Below are positions 48,281-58,806 of a DNA stretch of 64,000 bases, in pieces. The DNA is from Profftia lariciata (lineage in GTDB: Bacteria; Pseudomonadota; Gammaproteobacteria; Enterobacterales; Enterobacteriaceae): positions 806,001 to 870,000 of the forward strand of contig NZ_CP045925.1 in NCBI RefSeq assembly GCF_020541265.1, given 5' to 3'. Under the pieces are notes generated by a model. The model was not told the DNA's origin. It did no database searches and saw only the letters and a program-made list of their open reading frames with translations. Position 1 is the stretch's first letter. Each line of letters opens with the position of its first letter. A program made the position numbers and the translations under genes.

Positions 48281-48882
48281 GATAGCATATCCTCAATTAA
48301 CTTTACAGCATCATTAGTCATAACTACTTTATCGCAGGAGATCAAGCTTATTGGATCAATACCTGTAAAAGAACGTACATCAACTTTATATAAGTTACGA
48401 GCGGCTAGAAATAAATTTTTATTAACTTCTGCAGTTATAATTAAAACTTTTTCTAATGTTATATCTTTTAATTTTTGTACTAATAGATTTGTTTTAGGTG
48501 CTGGTAAAGAAAAATCTTTAAATATAATTAAGCGATCTTGTCGCACAAGTTCAGAAAGAATACTTTTTATTGCACCACGATACATTTTTTTATTAACTTT
48601 TTGCTCATGATTTTGAGGTTTAGCAGCAAATGTAACGCCACCAGATCTCCAAATAGGACTTTTAACAGAACCGGCACGAGCACGACCAGTACCTTTTTGA
48701 CGCCATGGTTTTTTATTTGATCCAATGACTTCAGCACGAGTTTTTTGAGCACGTGTACCTTGACGAGCACCAGATGCATACGCAACTACTACTTGATGTA
48801 CTAAGGCTTCATTAAAATTACAACCAAAGGTAGTTTTAGAAACAGTTAACATTTGTTGTGCATCTTTTATTAATAATTCCAT
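48277..48882 (-). CDS. rplD: 50S ribosomal protein L4
   Basis: 201 residues, equal to E. coli. The extended tunnel loop is present (QGTRAQKTRAEVIGSNKKPW, then GTGRARAGS). In E. coli L4 also represses the S10 operon. Overlaps rplW. Confidence 0.97.
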   Translation of the reverse strand: MELLIKDAQQMLTVSKTTFGCNFNEALVHQVVVAYASGARQGTRAQKTRAEVIGSNKKPWRQKGTGRARAGSVKSPIWRSGGVTFAAKPQNHEQKVNKKMYRGAIKSILSELVRQDRLIIFKDFSLPAPKTNLLVQKLKDITLEKVLIITAEVNKNLFLAARNLYKVDVRSFTGIDPISLISCDKVVMTNDAVKLIEDMLS

Positions 48883-48892
48883 AACTATTACC

Positions 48893-49522
48893 TTAAGTAT
48901 TAATAGTTGGCTGTACGATCAAATCACTACCATTTGCGCCCGGAACAGCACCTTTAATTAATATTAAATTACGCTTCATATCAACACGTACTACATCTAA
49001 ATTATGAATGGTTACACGCTCATTACCTAGTTGTCCTGCCATTTTCTTGCCTTTAAAGACTTTCCCTGGAGTTTGGTTTTGACCAATAGAACCAGGAACA
49101 CGATGAGACAAGGAATTCCCATGAGTCGCATCTTGAGTACTAAAATTCCAGCGCTTTACTGTACCTGCAAAACCTTTACCTTTAGAAGTTCCAGTAACTT
49201 TAACTTTTTTAACATCAGCAAAAAATTTAACATTAATACTTTGACCTAAAGTAAATTTTTGAGATAGATCCAAACGAAATTCACGTAAGGTGCGACCGGC
49301 TTCAACGCCAGCTTTAGCAAAATGACCTGCTTCTGGTTTAGATACACGGTTTGCTTTTTTAACACCCGTAGTTAATTGTATCGCACAGTATTTATTATTA
49401 TTTAATGTTTTTATTTGCGTAACACGGTTAACTGTGATTTCTATTACAGTTACTGGGATAGATATACCATCTTTAGTAAAGATACGTGTCATACCAATTT
49501 TTTTACCAACTAAGCCAATCAT
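48893..49522 (-). CDS. rplC: 50S ribosomal protein L3
   Basis: 209 residues, equal to E. coli. MIGLVGKKIGMTRIFTKDG start. The central loop that reaches the peptidyl-transferase centre keeps HGNSLSHRVPGSIGQNQTPG with its modifiable Gln. Confidence 0.98.
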   Translation of the reverse strand: MIGLVGKKIGMTRIFTKDGISIPVTVIEITVNRVTQIKTLNNNKYCAIQLTTGVKKANRVSKPEAGHFAKAGVEAGRTLREFRLDLSQKFTLGQSINVKFFADVKKVKVTGTSKGKGFAGTVKRWNFSTQDATHGNSLSHRVPGSIGQNQTPGKVFKGKKMAGQLGNERVTIHNLDVVRVDMKRNLILIKGAVPGANGSDLIVQPTINT

Positions 49523-49558
49523 TGTTGTTGTAACTCTCTCATTAATTCAGTGAACTGA

Positions 49559-49870
49559 TTAACCTAAGCTGATTTGTACGTCTACACCAGCAGCTAGATC
49601 CAAACGCATAAGGGCATCAACAGTTTTTTCTGTTGGCTCAACGATATCAACAAGACGCTTATGAGTTCTAATTTCGTATTGATCACGTGCGTCTTTATTC
49701 ACATGCGGAGAAATTAAAACGGTTAAGCGCTCTTTACGAGTCGGCAATGGAATGGGCCCACGAACTTGTGCACCAGTACGTTTAGCAGTCTCAACAATTT
49801 CCGCAGTTGATTTATCAATTAAACGATGATCAAATGCTTTAAGGCGAATACGAATTCTTTGGTTCTGCAT
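49559..49870 (-). CDS. rpsJ: 30S ribosomal protein S10
   Basis: 103 residues, equal to E. coli (MQNQRIRIRLKAFDHRLID). Also the NusE transcription factor that works with NusB and SuhB in rRNA antitermination. First gene of the S10 operon. Confidence 0.98.
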   Translation of the reverse strand: MQNQRIRIRLKAFDHRLIDKSTAEIVETAKRTGAQVRGPIPLPTRKERLTVLISPHVNKDARDQYEIRTHKRLVDIVEPTEKTVDALMRLDLAAGVDVQISLG

Positions 49871-50735
49871 AAGATCAGAACTCCAATTATTTTATAAACG
49901 TATGAAATTACTTACTTGTATCTATTTAAATCGATAGAAGTGTAATTATTAATATATAATACCTAATATTTAAGTATTATGTAATAGTCTAATATTATTA
50001 TATTTTGAATATATAAAACACTAGTAATTTAGTAAACTTATTACATTATATTTAAAATAATTTTAAAAAGCAACACAATGCATGAAACAAAAAATTATTG
50101 ATAATAAAATTATAGTTATGGCGTATCTTCAAGACCTAAGTATACATTAAACCATTAATAATGGTAAAACTCAATATTATTATTCTATAATGACTATTAT
50201 TAATAAATTTAACAATAAAAAATAATTATGATGATAGTTCTCTTAACAAAAATATTTTTTATATAGAAATTTATTCATATATACAAAATATTAAAATTTA
50301 ATAAAAAAATTCATATATAATTTTATAGATTAATATAAATTTTCTGTATGACAATAATATAAAAAATTAATTTTATTTTATTATTAATTTACATAAGATA
50401 CTTTAGGTTAAAGTACTAAATAATGATTACTCTTTGTATTTTTTATAAAAGATATTGCATAATAATTTTCCAAAAATTACATAATATTTTTTTAAATATC
50501 TAATAAATTAATTTTATTTTTATATAACATATTTAATAATAATTAAACTAATATAAATAAAAATTTATATAAAAATGACTAATTTTATTATAATAATAGC
50601 TTTAAAGTATGTTAAATATTATATTTGCTTTAATTATTCATTAATAATAAATAATAATATATGCTACTGACAAGAGTAGAGAACTTTAATCAGTCATAAC
50701 TATATTGCTTCATTCAATGATTATTGTAAATATAA
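49871..50735. other. non-coding gap upstream of the S10 operon
   Basis: 865 bases without a gene. The S10 promoter and any L4-responsive leader must be in the first few hundred bases, but I could not pick out a defensible promoter or leader structure. Confidence 0.5.
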
Positions 50736-52379
50736 TTATTGTATATTCATCAGAAATGTATTTACTGTATCAATAGCTTCTTTTTCTATAAGATGACGAT
50801 GATTTATATTTAAAAAACTTTCACAATATATTTTATAAGCTTTTTCAGTGCCAGATGGACGTACAGCAAACCAACCATTATCTGTAATAACTTTTAAACC
50901 ATCTATATTAGCATGATTTCCTGGTGCTTTAGCTAAAATGGTAGTAATTGGATCACCAGCTAATGTATCTATTGTAATAATATCAGGCAAGAGCTTTGAA
51001 AGTACATCTTTCTGTGCATGCGTTGCTGGCACTTGAATACGGTTATAACTAAATGAACCAAAACGTTCAGCTAATTTATTGTAATGATACTGTGGGTTTT
51101 CGCCTGTTACTGCAGTAATTTCTGCAGCTAATAAACACATAATAATGCCATCTTTATCTGTAGACCAAGGAGTTCCATTAAACCGTAAAAAAGAAGCACC
51201 TGCGCTTTCTTCACCACAAAAACCCAAAATACCATTAAAAATACCATTAACAAACCATTTAAAACCTACCGGTAATTCCATTAATCTACGACCAAGAGAA
51301 TTAACTACACAATCTATCATAGTACTAGATACTACAGTTTTACCTACAGCAACATTTGTAGCCCATAATGGACGGTGTTGAAATAAATAGTTAATTGCTA
51401 CCGCTAAATAATGATTTGATTGCATTAGCCATGAAGGAGTAACAATGCCATGACGATCATAATCAGGATCATTAGCAAATACTAAATCAAATTTATCACG
51501 TAATTTTAACAAACCAGCCATAGCATTTTCTGAAGAACAATCCATGCGAATAATATTATCGTAATCTAAATGCATAAAGCGAAATGATGGATCAATATGA
51601 TCATTAATTAAAGTTAAATCAAGCTTGTAGTACTCCCCAATGCGTTGCCAGTATTCTATACCAGCCCCTCCTAAAGGATCTATACCTAAATGTAATCCAG
51701 CACGATGAATAGCTAACATATCTGTAATATCTGCTAAATCTTCTATATATGGTTGTACTAAATCTTTTTTATGTAGTAAACCACTATTCCACGCAGCATT
51801 TAATGTTTGACGTTTTACACCATGTAAATTAAGTCTTAATAGTTCGTTAGCACGTTGTTCGATACAGTTGGTTATCTTGCTATCTGCAGGACCACCATGC
51901 GGTGGATGATATTTAATGCCACCATATTCCGGTGGATTATGTGAGGGAGTAATAACAATACCATCAGTTAGCACAGAATTTTTATTATTATAAGTAAGTA
52001 TTGCATGAGAAATAGTAGGCGTTGGAGTAAATCCGTTATCTTGCTGAATAAATAAGTCCATACCATTTGCTGTAAGAACTTCTATAATACTAATAAAAGC
52101 TGGCTCAGAAAGCGCATGAGTATCTTTACCAACAAAACAAGGACCTTCAATACCGTTTACTTTGCGTACTTCAGCAATTGCTTGCGCAATAGCTAAAATA
52201 TGTGATTCATTAAAACTATGATTTTTAGAACTACCGCGATGACCAGCAGTCCCAAAATTTATTGCATGAGATATATTGCCTATTTCTGGTGTCAAGACAT
52301 AATAGTAAGACACTAATTGGGCTACATTAATCAAATCTTTTTGTTGAGCTGGTTGCCCTGCACGGGAATGATGTATCAT
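50736..52379 (-). CDS. pgm: phosphoglucomutase
   Basis: 547 residues (E. coli 546). Interconverts glucose-1-P and glucose-6-P, linking glycolysis to UDP-glucose and LPS core synthesis. The phosphoserine loop is TPSHNPPEYGG, the metal site is FANDPDYDRHG, the sugar loop is GFCGEESAG, and the phosphate-binding loop is AVRPSGTEKAYKIY near the C terminus. A fossil of seqA lies directly upstream, matching the E. coli seqA-pgm operon. Confidence 0.97.
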   Translation of the reverse strand: MIHHSRAGQPAQQKDLINVAQLVSYYYVLTPEIGNISHAINFGTAGHRGSSKNHSFNESHILAIAQAIAEVRKVNGIEGPCFVGKDTHALSEPAFISIIEVLTANGMDLFIQQDNGFTPTPTISHAILTYNNKNSVLTDGIVITPSHNPPEYGGIKYHPPHGGPADSKITNCIEQRANELLRLNLHGVKRQTLNAAWNSGLLHKKDLVQPYIEDLADITDMLAIHRAGLHLGIDPLGGAGIEYWQRIGEYYKLDLTLINDHIDPSFRFMHLDYDNIIRMDCSSENAMAGLLKLRDKFDLVFANDPDYDRHGIVTPSWLMQSNHYLAVAINYLFQHRPLWATNVAVGKTVVSSTMIDCVVNSLGRRLMELPVGFKWFVNGIFNGILGFCGEESAGASFLRFNGTPWSTDKDGIIMCLLAAEITAVTGENPQYHYNKLAERFGSFSYNRIQVPATHAQKDVLSKLLPDIITIDTLAGDPITTILAKAPGNHANIDGLKVITDNGWFAVRPSGTEKAYKIYCESFLNINHRHLIEKEAIDTVNTFLMNIQ

Positions 52380-52399
52380 AATGGTATCTACTTTACTAT

Positions 52400-52950
52400 A
52401 TACTAAACTAATTGAATAACTACTTATTAGAATAAGATCTATTGTAATACAATACTGAGGTAAGATAGTTTTTTAAGTTTAATGAGTGTAATGAAGAAAT
52501 ACATAGAACACATTAAAGAACATGATTGTTATATTTTTTAAGATTTATATCACTGCTTTACAAATTATTAATATAATATATTAATCAATAATTATATGCT
52601 GACTAGAGAATTTACTATTTAGTAATGGTAGTATAGATTAATTATTAAAAATAATTATACTATTATTTAGTATAATGTAGTGTAATAAAAAATATTTTCA
52701 ATATAGTGATCAAAATAATTTAATACTTTAATTATATATGCTGATTTAAATAATCTTATAACATAACAAATATCATATTAAATAATAAAAAGAAACATTT
52801 AAGTTATTAAAGATAAAAATTATAATTTTTTAAAAGCACTGCAATATACTAAAATTATTTTATTGCTTTGTAATTGATAATATAGAAATTGATATTGTGT
52901 ATAAAGATCTTTATATAAGCATTCGATATATAACATACAATTTATTTAAT
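52400..52950 (-). pseudogene. seqA: decayed seqA (replication sequestration protein)
   Basis: On the minus strand at about 52410-52500 one frame reads FYVFLHYTH-stop-T-stop-K-TILPQYC over PYWVITNTNTGRKCSMIEHI of the SeqA C-terminal domain. Y, T and K are identical, N/Y, N/H and H/Y are each one base apart, and E/Q is a G-to-C change. It sits immediately before pgm, as in E. coli. Only this domain is recognisable; the rest is inferred from gene length. SeqA binds hemimethylated GATC sites and restrains re-initiation. Confidence 0.5.
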
Positions 52951-53440
52951 TAGACAATAACATAAATATATTATCAATTGTATCAATACAACAAAATTGT
53001 CATATAACGATCTAAATTGTTTTGAGTCCTTAATTTTTTAAAAAAATTAAATATTATGCAATATATAGAATATATTTCTTGTGTAATATTTAAATATAAA
53101 AATATAATTTTATATAACATTTTAAATTAACAATAAATAATATTTAAATATAATATTATTGATACATAATAATTTAAATTATTATCTCTCTACAGTAATG
53201 TTTATTTAAAATAATAAATATAAACGTATCTTGCATTTAAAAAATTAATCATATAATAATATTATTCTTCTATCAAATACAATAACAATTATACGTAATC
53301 TCGTAATAATTACTATTACATAGAATAATAAAGGTATTATTGTATCTAATTTAGTGTAAAATATAAAAATTAAGTTCTTATATACAAGATATATATTAGT
53401 GTTTGATTTTATTGAAAAATTAAATTGATATTTATATATC

Positions 53441-53470
53441 AAAGTATAACTTTGTATAAAGTTATACTTT
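53441..53470. repeat. 13-bp inverted repeat (hairpin)
   Basis: AAAGTATAACTTT, loop GTAT, AAAGTTATACTTT: both arms fully complementary, followed on the plus strand by A-rich sequence. Could be a terminator for minus-strand transcription, but the following bases lack a clean U tract. Confidence 0.4.
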
Positions 53471-53600
53471 AAAAAATAATAATAAAAAAATTAATATTTT
53501 ATTTTACACTTTACTTTATAAGTAAAGTTGTCATATTATATTAAACGTATATTTAGTAATACTACATTTATGTATATCATAAATATTCTGCAAATTAATA

Positions 53601-53700
53601 ATAATCAGTGGGTATATATTTTCTCTGTTATTAAGTATCTACGCATATAGTAATATTAAAATAAATATTATTGATCTTAATAGTAGATTTATTAAGGATA
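53601..53700 (+). pseudogene. ybfF: remnant of ybfF (esterase)
   Basis: The frame at 53601 reads I-I-S-G-Y-I-F-S-L-L-L-S-I-Y-A and continues Y-S-N-I-K-I-N-I-I-D-L over the alpha/beta-hydrolase stretch GHSMGGKAVMALTALAPDRIDKLVAIDI of YbfF. G, L, A, I, K and ID are identical with one deleted codon. Orientation and place (between seqA and fldA) agree with E. coli. The rest of the gene is not recognisable. Confidence 0.45.
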
Positions 53701-54033
53701 TATTACTGATGTAAAGTATTCTATCCTAGAATCTTAATAGTACAATATTTATTTAAAAAATTAATAATTAAAATCTTATGTTTTATTTTTAACAAAATTA
53801 ATATAATTAAGTAACAATTCAATATTAATATGTAAGTTAAAAATATTATTTTTTATTTTAGCTTAATATAAAAAATATTTAAAAGATTGTCATAATATAC
53901 TGATTAAAAATACTTAATTATATAATTTTATTATTGTAGTAATATTAACTTAATTTATGTTAAATATTTTAAATAAAATACGTAATAATATTTTTTCTTA
54001 TTTTAATTATTATAATATTAGGGTAGATACTAT

Positions 54034-54549
54034 ATGGCAACAATAGGTATTTTTTTTGGCAGCGATACAGGTAATACAGAAAATATTGCTTATATGATCT
54101 ATGAAAAACTTGGAAAAGAAATTGCTGAAGTATATGATATTGCTAAAAGCAAAAAAGAAGATATTGCAGCATTTAATATTTTACTTTTTGGCATACCAAC
54201 TTGGTATTACGGTGAAGCACAGTGTGATTGGGACGATTTTTTCCCCTCATTAGCAGAAATAGATTTCAAAGGAAAATTTGTTGCTCTTTTTGGTAGTGGT
54301 GACCAAGAAGATTACGCAGAGTACTTTTGTGATGCAATGAGAATGGTGTATGATATAATTAAACCTAGAGGTGCTAATATCGTTGGTTATTGGCCTGTTA
54401 AAGATTATTTTTTTGAAAGTTCCAAAGCAATAATTGATGAAAAAAAATTTGTAGGTTTAGCAATAGATGAGGATCGTCAGCCTGAATTAACAGTAGCTCG
54501 TGTTAATGAATGGGTAACTCAAATTTCTCATGAAATGCATTTATTATAA
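54034..54549 (+). CDS. fldA: flavodoxin 1
   Basis: 171 residues (E. coli 176; the last few residues are missing). FMN phosphate loop GSDTGNTENIA at the N terminus, then the FMN-stacking loops PTWYYGEAQCDWDDF and GSGDQEDYAEYFCDA. Soluble electron carrier for radical-SAM and isoprenoid enzymes (IspG, BioB and similar). Precedes fur as in E. coli, but with a much longer gap of 777 bases. Confidence 0.97.
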   Translation: MATIGIFFGSDTGNTENIAYMIYEKLGKEIAEVYDIAKSKKEDIAAFNILLFGIPTWYYGEAQCDWDDFFPSLAEIDFKGKFVALFGSGDQEDYAEYFCDAMRMVYDIIKPRGANIVGYWPVKDYFFESSKAIIDEKKFVGLAIDEDRQPELTVARVNEWVTQISHEMHLL

Positions 54550-55326
54550 TGCTATTTTAATATAAAATTAAGCATATATTATTATGTAATACACAAAATT
54601 ATGATTTTCTTATGAAGAATATATTCGATATATTATATTTACTTATATGATAATTAAGATAAATATTAATTTCCTCGTACTACTATGTTTAAATTACATG
54701 TTATATAAAGTTATAATATATATTTTAATATTGATCTAATATATAAATAGAATAAAATTATATACCATTTTTTAAATATAGTAGCTTAATTTTCATATTT
54801 TTTACATTAAGACATATAAACATCTTTTCATTGTTATATATAAATTATAGTTATTCTGATGTTTAATGAAATTATTATGTTATATACTCAATATATAATG
54901 ATTAAATTAAAGATTGCTATACATTGGGTATTTTAAGATGCAGGATAATGCTAATAGAAAAAATAATATAATAATTTACATTATCCTTAAGATAAGTAAA
55001 TTATACATTTTAAAATAATTATGTTTTTTATATATTAAATAATATTTTATCTATTTAGCAAGAAATTATAATCATAATAATATTGTTATTGTCATAAAGA
55101 TATATAATGCTACTGTTAAAAAGTTAAATATTAAAGTATATAATGTTAATTTGATTGCTATTGTAGTTATATTACATTAGTTATAAAAATCCGCATTTTC
55201 TATATACTATTATCATCTTTACAAGATTCTTATAAATGTTTTTTACATTATAATCGTTAAAAATATGAATAACTAAAAATATAGTTTATCCCAGACTTCT
55301 CCTAAAGAAGTAACAGGAAAAATAAA
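54550..55326. other. non-coding gap between fldA and fur
   Basis: 777 bases, against about 290 in E. coli. No uof-type leader ORF or Fur box was convincingly found. AGGA lies 9 bases before the fur ATG. Confidence 0.5.
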
Positions 55327-55776
55327 ATGACAAATAATAATGCGTTAAAAAATGCTGGACTAAAAGTTACTCTTCCGCGTCTTAAAATTATGAGAGTACT
55401 TCAAGATACTAACTGTCATCACGTAAGTGCAGAAGTATTATATAAAAAATTGATTGATGTAGGTGAAGAAATAGGTTTAGCTACTGTATATCGTGTACTT
55501 AACCAATTTGAAAATGCAGGTATTGTTACTCGTCATAATTTTGAGGGGGGGAAATTTGTATTTGAACTTACTAAACAACATCATCATGATCATTTAATTT
55601 GCTTGGATTGCGGCAAAGTAATTGAATTTGATGATGATGCTATAGAAAAACGTCAGTATAATATTGCTCAGAAATACGGCATGCATCTTACTAATCATAG
55701 TCTTTATTTGTATGGTCATTGTACTAAAGTTAATTGCTGTGCAAATAAAGTATTAGGTGATAATCATCAAGTATAA
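55327..55776 (+). CDS. fur: ferric uptake regulator Fur
   Basis: 149 residues (E. coli 148). Winged-helix DNA-binding domain with EIGLATVYRVLNQFENAGIV; metal sites in HHVSAE, the HHHDH stretch and CLDCGK, plus a second cysteine group GHCTKVNCC near the C terminus. Represses iron-uptake genes when Fe(II) is bound. It is the only classical transcription regulator in this window, which makes its retention notable. Its targets are not in view. Confidence 0.97.
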   Translation: MTNNNALKNAGLKVTLPRLKIMRVLQDTNCHHVSAEVLYKKLIDVGEEIGLATVYRVLNQFENAGIVTRHNFEGGKFVFELTKQHHHDHLICLDCGKVIEFDDDAIEKRQYNIAQKYGMHLTNHSLYLYGHCTKVNCCANKVLGDNHQV

Positions 55777-56254
55777 TATTTATTAATATAATTAATTTAT
55801 ACTATGTATTTTGATTAAAATTATTTAATATAATTGTTAATATTATATATTATGACAACATTCATATTTTATGATTTACTTTCTATATATTTATTAAGTA
55901 ATAAAAGTAGACAAGTAATCTTGCTTCATGATGTACATATTCATTTAATTATTTATGTTATTTGATTCTTAAAAAGAATAAGATCTCTTTTAAAAAAGCT
56001 TATTTAATAAAATAATACTCTATTCTTTTTTAGATTAATATAAAGTTTTTAATCGTTTTGATATATTATAGTATTTATCCGTAATAAGTATTATCTTAGA
56101 CATTGTAAAATGAATTTAAATAGATCATTGACCATAAATTTTAATAAATTTCATCTCTCATTATATAATATTAATTTTAGTAAATCTTGTATTAATTTTA
56201 TATGCATTAAGAATTATTATAAAATATTTAGATGAACTTTTTCTTTATTTATTA
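55777..56254. other. non-coding gap after fur
   Basis: About 480 bases. E. coli has chiP and chiQ here, between fur and glnS. Nothing recognisable remains. Confidence 0.5.
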
Positions 56255-57900
56255 CTTATATACTAATAAATCCAGTTGCCCAAGTGCCTATAATAAAAAC
56301 CGTTTGATAATACATCCTATTAACAATGACTAGTATTAATTATGAAAGATATTGGCAATTGACTTTTCTTGATTCAAAATTGTATTTTATGGGTTATATA
56401 ATGTAACTTATTAAGTTGCTATCTAGTTCTATGTTTATAGGATTTACCATGTTTGACTATTAATTTTTCTAATGTAAATTGTAAAAAATTATAAATTGAT
56501 ATAATTTACATCTTTTAAAGATAATATATTTGAAGAGTTATCACTGAATTTTTATGAAAACATACATGGATAAATAGAATAATAGTTAATAACTGTATTT
56601 TAAAAAGCATAATTTTATTATTAAATATTTTATAAATAATTTATATGTTAATATAATATAGACTTTATATGTATCAATTAAGATTAATTAATGTACCAGG
56701 AATAATATTAAACTAAATACACTCATAATTATTAAATTTATTTAATAAAAAGTATAAAATAAGATAATGATGAATAAGTAATCACATATAAATATGTGAA
56801 AAAATTTTTATTTAATATATTATTTATATATAAAATTTTAAATATTTTAAAAATATTAATTTTTACAAAATTATACAATGTAATATTATTTGTATAATTT
56901 ATTGTCAAAATATTATAGAATTTTAAAAAATTAATTATAATATTATATACTTTAAAAGTATATTTGACTCAATATATTGGATATAGCAAACATATAAATT
57001 AAATGTTGAATTAATGAGATGTTTTGATATCTTAAAAGTTATTTATTAAAGTAATATTATACTAATATTTCACAAAATTTTATAATTTATTAAATATTGT
57101 CTATTTCATAAAACTTACCTATATATTAAAATAATAAGATATTTATTAAGATAATCAATAATATTGTTGCTAACATAAAATCTTTTATAAGTTAGATCTA
57201 AAATATTTAATATTATTTGTAATAATAAATAATATTATCAATAAAACATAAATAATACTTGTCTTTATTATAATCATATACTTTTAATACTTAAGTATTA
57301 ATATCATTATATTTATAATATTTTTAGTTAAAAGTATACTATAATTATCTTATAAATATAATAATATTGTTTATTATAAAAAAACTCTTGTATAGAGTAT
57401 AGTAATATAAAAATATATAAATACTTTATTTTATTTATTAAAATAAATTGATATTATTAAATTTTAAAATTATATGTTATATTAACATAATTTATTTTTA
57501 CTGATATCTTTATATCATTTATATTTATTATTTTTTAATATTTATATAATTATTATTTATCTAAAATTCATTAATATTAAAATAAATACAATAGATCTAA
57601 ATTAATAATATATAATTATATTCTTTATGCAGTATTATTAGTAATTTTACATAAATTATATTACTTTTTATTAAAAATAAATGTATACAATAAATTCTTA
57701 AAATTAGTTATTATTATTTTATGATAATATAAAATGATAACAAACATCAACTATTTTATAAAATATTTTTTAATATTTTAAATATTACATTGAATAGATA
57801 TTATTTATCGTCTTAACATAACAATGTTATAATAATATTTATTATTTTAATGATTTTGAATTAGTATAAATTAATAATATTTTATTACTATAATTCATGT
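56255..57900 (-). pseudogene. glnS: decayed glnS (glutaminyl-tRNA synthetase)
   Basis: Four minus-strand pieces occur in the right order. About 57130-57230: stop-LIKDFMLATILLII over LRRRGYTAASIREFC. About 56516-56580: YSIYPCMFS-stop-KFSD and then NILS over IRLYDRLFSVPNPG and DDFLS, 21 positions without a gap. 56448: MVNPINIE over VINPESLV, then NFESRKVNC over QFEREGYFC. 56270-56300: TVFIIGTWATG over TVGLRDTWAKV. Several stops interrupt the frames. Place and strand match E. coli, where glnS lies beyond fur. GlnS is essential in enterobacteria, so either another copy exists or the cell charges tRNA-Gln by another route. The upper boundary is an estimate. Confidence 0.7.
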
Positions 57901-58008
57901 TTATTTATAAATATCAAACAATGATGAAGATCACAATAGTTATTTCACTCATCTCTTAATATGTGATTTAGTATTATTTTTTATTTTTTAATATCATACG
58001 GAATATAT

Positions 58009-58806
58009 ATGCATCCGATGCTAAATATAGCCATACGCTCAGCGCGTATGGCTGGCAACTTAATTATTAAAAATTATGACTTTCCTAATGCACGTACAAT
58101 TACACAAGCAGGAAAATATAATTTTGGAACTAATATTGATCGTAATGCTGAATGTTTAATTATAGATACTATACATAAATCTTATCCACATCATATAATT
58201 ATAAATGCAGAAAGCAGTAATTCATTAAGTATAGATCATGATATTCAATGGATAATTAACCCGTTAGATTGTAATACAAACTTTATTAAAAATTTTCCAC
58301 ATTTCTCAGTATCTATTGCAGTAAGAATTAAAGATCGCACTGAAGTTGCTGTAGTTTACGATCCTATGCGTAACGAATTATTTACTGCAACTCGTGGTCA
58401 AGGTGCTCAATTAAATGGTTATCGTTTAAGATGTACAATGTCTAAAGATTTAGATAATACTATTTTAGCAACAAGCTACCCTTATACAGCTAGAAAAAAA
58501 GCTATTATTTATTTTTCTATACTAAGTAAATTATTAACTAAATGTACTGACTTTCGTTGCACGGGTGTTACTTCATTAGATCTAGCTTATGTTGCTGCTG
58601 GTCGTGTTGATGGTTTATTTGAGATATGCTTAAAATCTTGGAAGTTTATTGGTGGTGAACTATTAGTTCGTGAAGCAGGAGGTCTAGTAACTGATTTTTT
58701 AGGTGATCATAATTATTTAAAATTAGGAAATATTATTGCTGGTAACCCGCGTATTGTCAAAGCTATACTCGCTAATGTACGCAATGAGATTCATGAAGTT
58801 ATATAA
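58009..58806 (+). CDS. suhB: SuhB, inositol monophosphatase family, catalytic site degraded
   Basis: 265 residues, aligning to E. coli SuhB (267) without an indel through at least residue 220. In E. coli the metal ligands are Glu67, Asp84, Asp87 and Asp212. Here they read Ala67 (INAESS), Asn84 and Asp87 (WIINPLDCNTNF, where the family has WVIDPLDGTTNF), and Lys212 (WKF for WDF). Three of the four acidic ligands, plus Gly88 and Thr89 of the signature, are lost, so phosphatase activity is very unlikely. SuhB is also known as a Nus factor that joins the rRNA antitermination complex through NusA, a role reported to be independent of catalysis. The intact length suggests that role is what is kept. 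GGA lies 7 bases before the ATG. Confidence 0.92.
   Translation: MHPMLNIAIRSARMAGNLIIKNYDFPNARTITQAGKYNFGTNIDRNAECLIIDTIHKSYPHHIIINAESSNSLSIDHDIQWIINPLDCNTNFIKNFPHFSVSIAVRIKDRTEVAVVYDPMRNELFTATRGQGAQLNGYRLRCTMSKDLDNTILATSYPYTARKKAIIYFSILSKLLTKCTDFRCTGVTSLDLAYVAAGRVDGLFEICLKSWKFIGGELLVREAGGLVTDFLGDHNYLKLGNIIAGNPRIVKAILANVRNEIHEVI

Larger units (their letters stand above)
52951..54033. other. non-coding region between the seqA remnant and fldA
   Basis: Besides the ybfF shred, it holds a 13-bp inverted repeat with a 4-base loop at 53441-53470. In E. coli ybfE would lie just before fldA; I see no trace. The 65-codon minus frame at 53245-53442 has no family resemblance and looks like a chance ORF. 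Confidence 0.5.

Noticed and set aside
53245..53442. 65-codon open frame on the minus strand with hydrophobic, Ile/Tyr-rich product
   Set aside because: Composition is what A/T-rich random DNA yields, there is no ribosome binding site or family resemblance, and it lies in a decayed region next to a hairpin.
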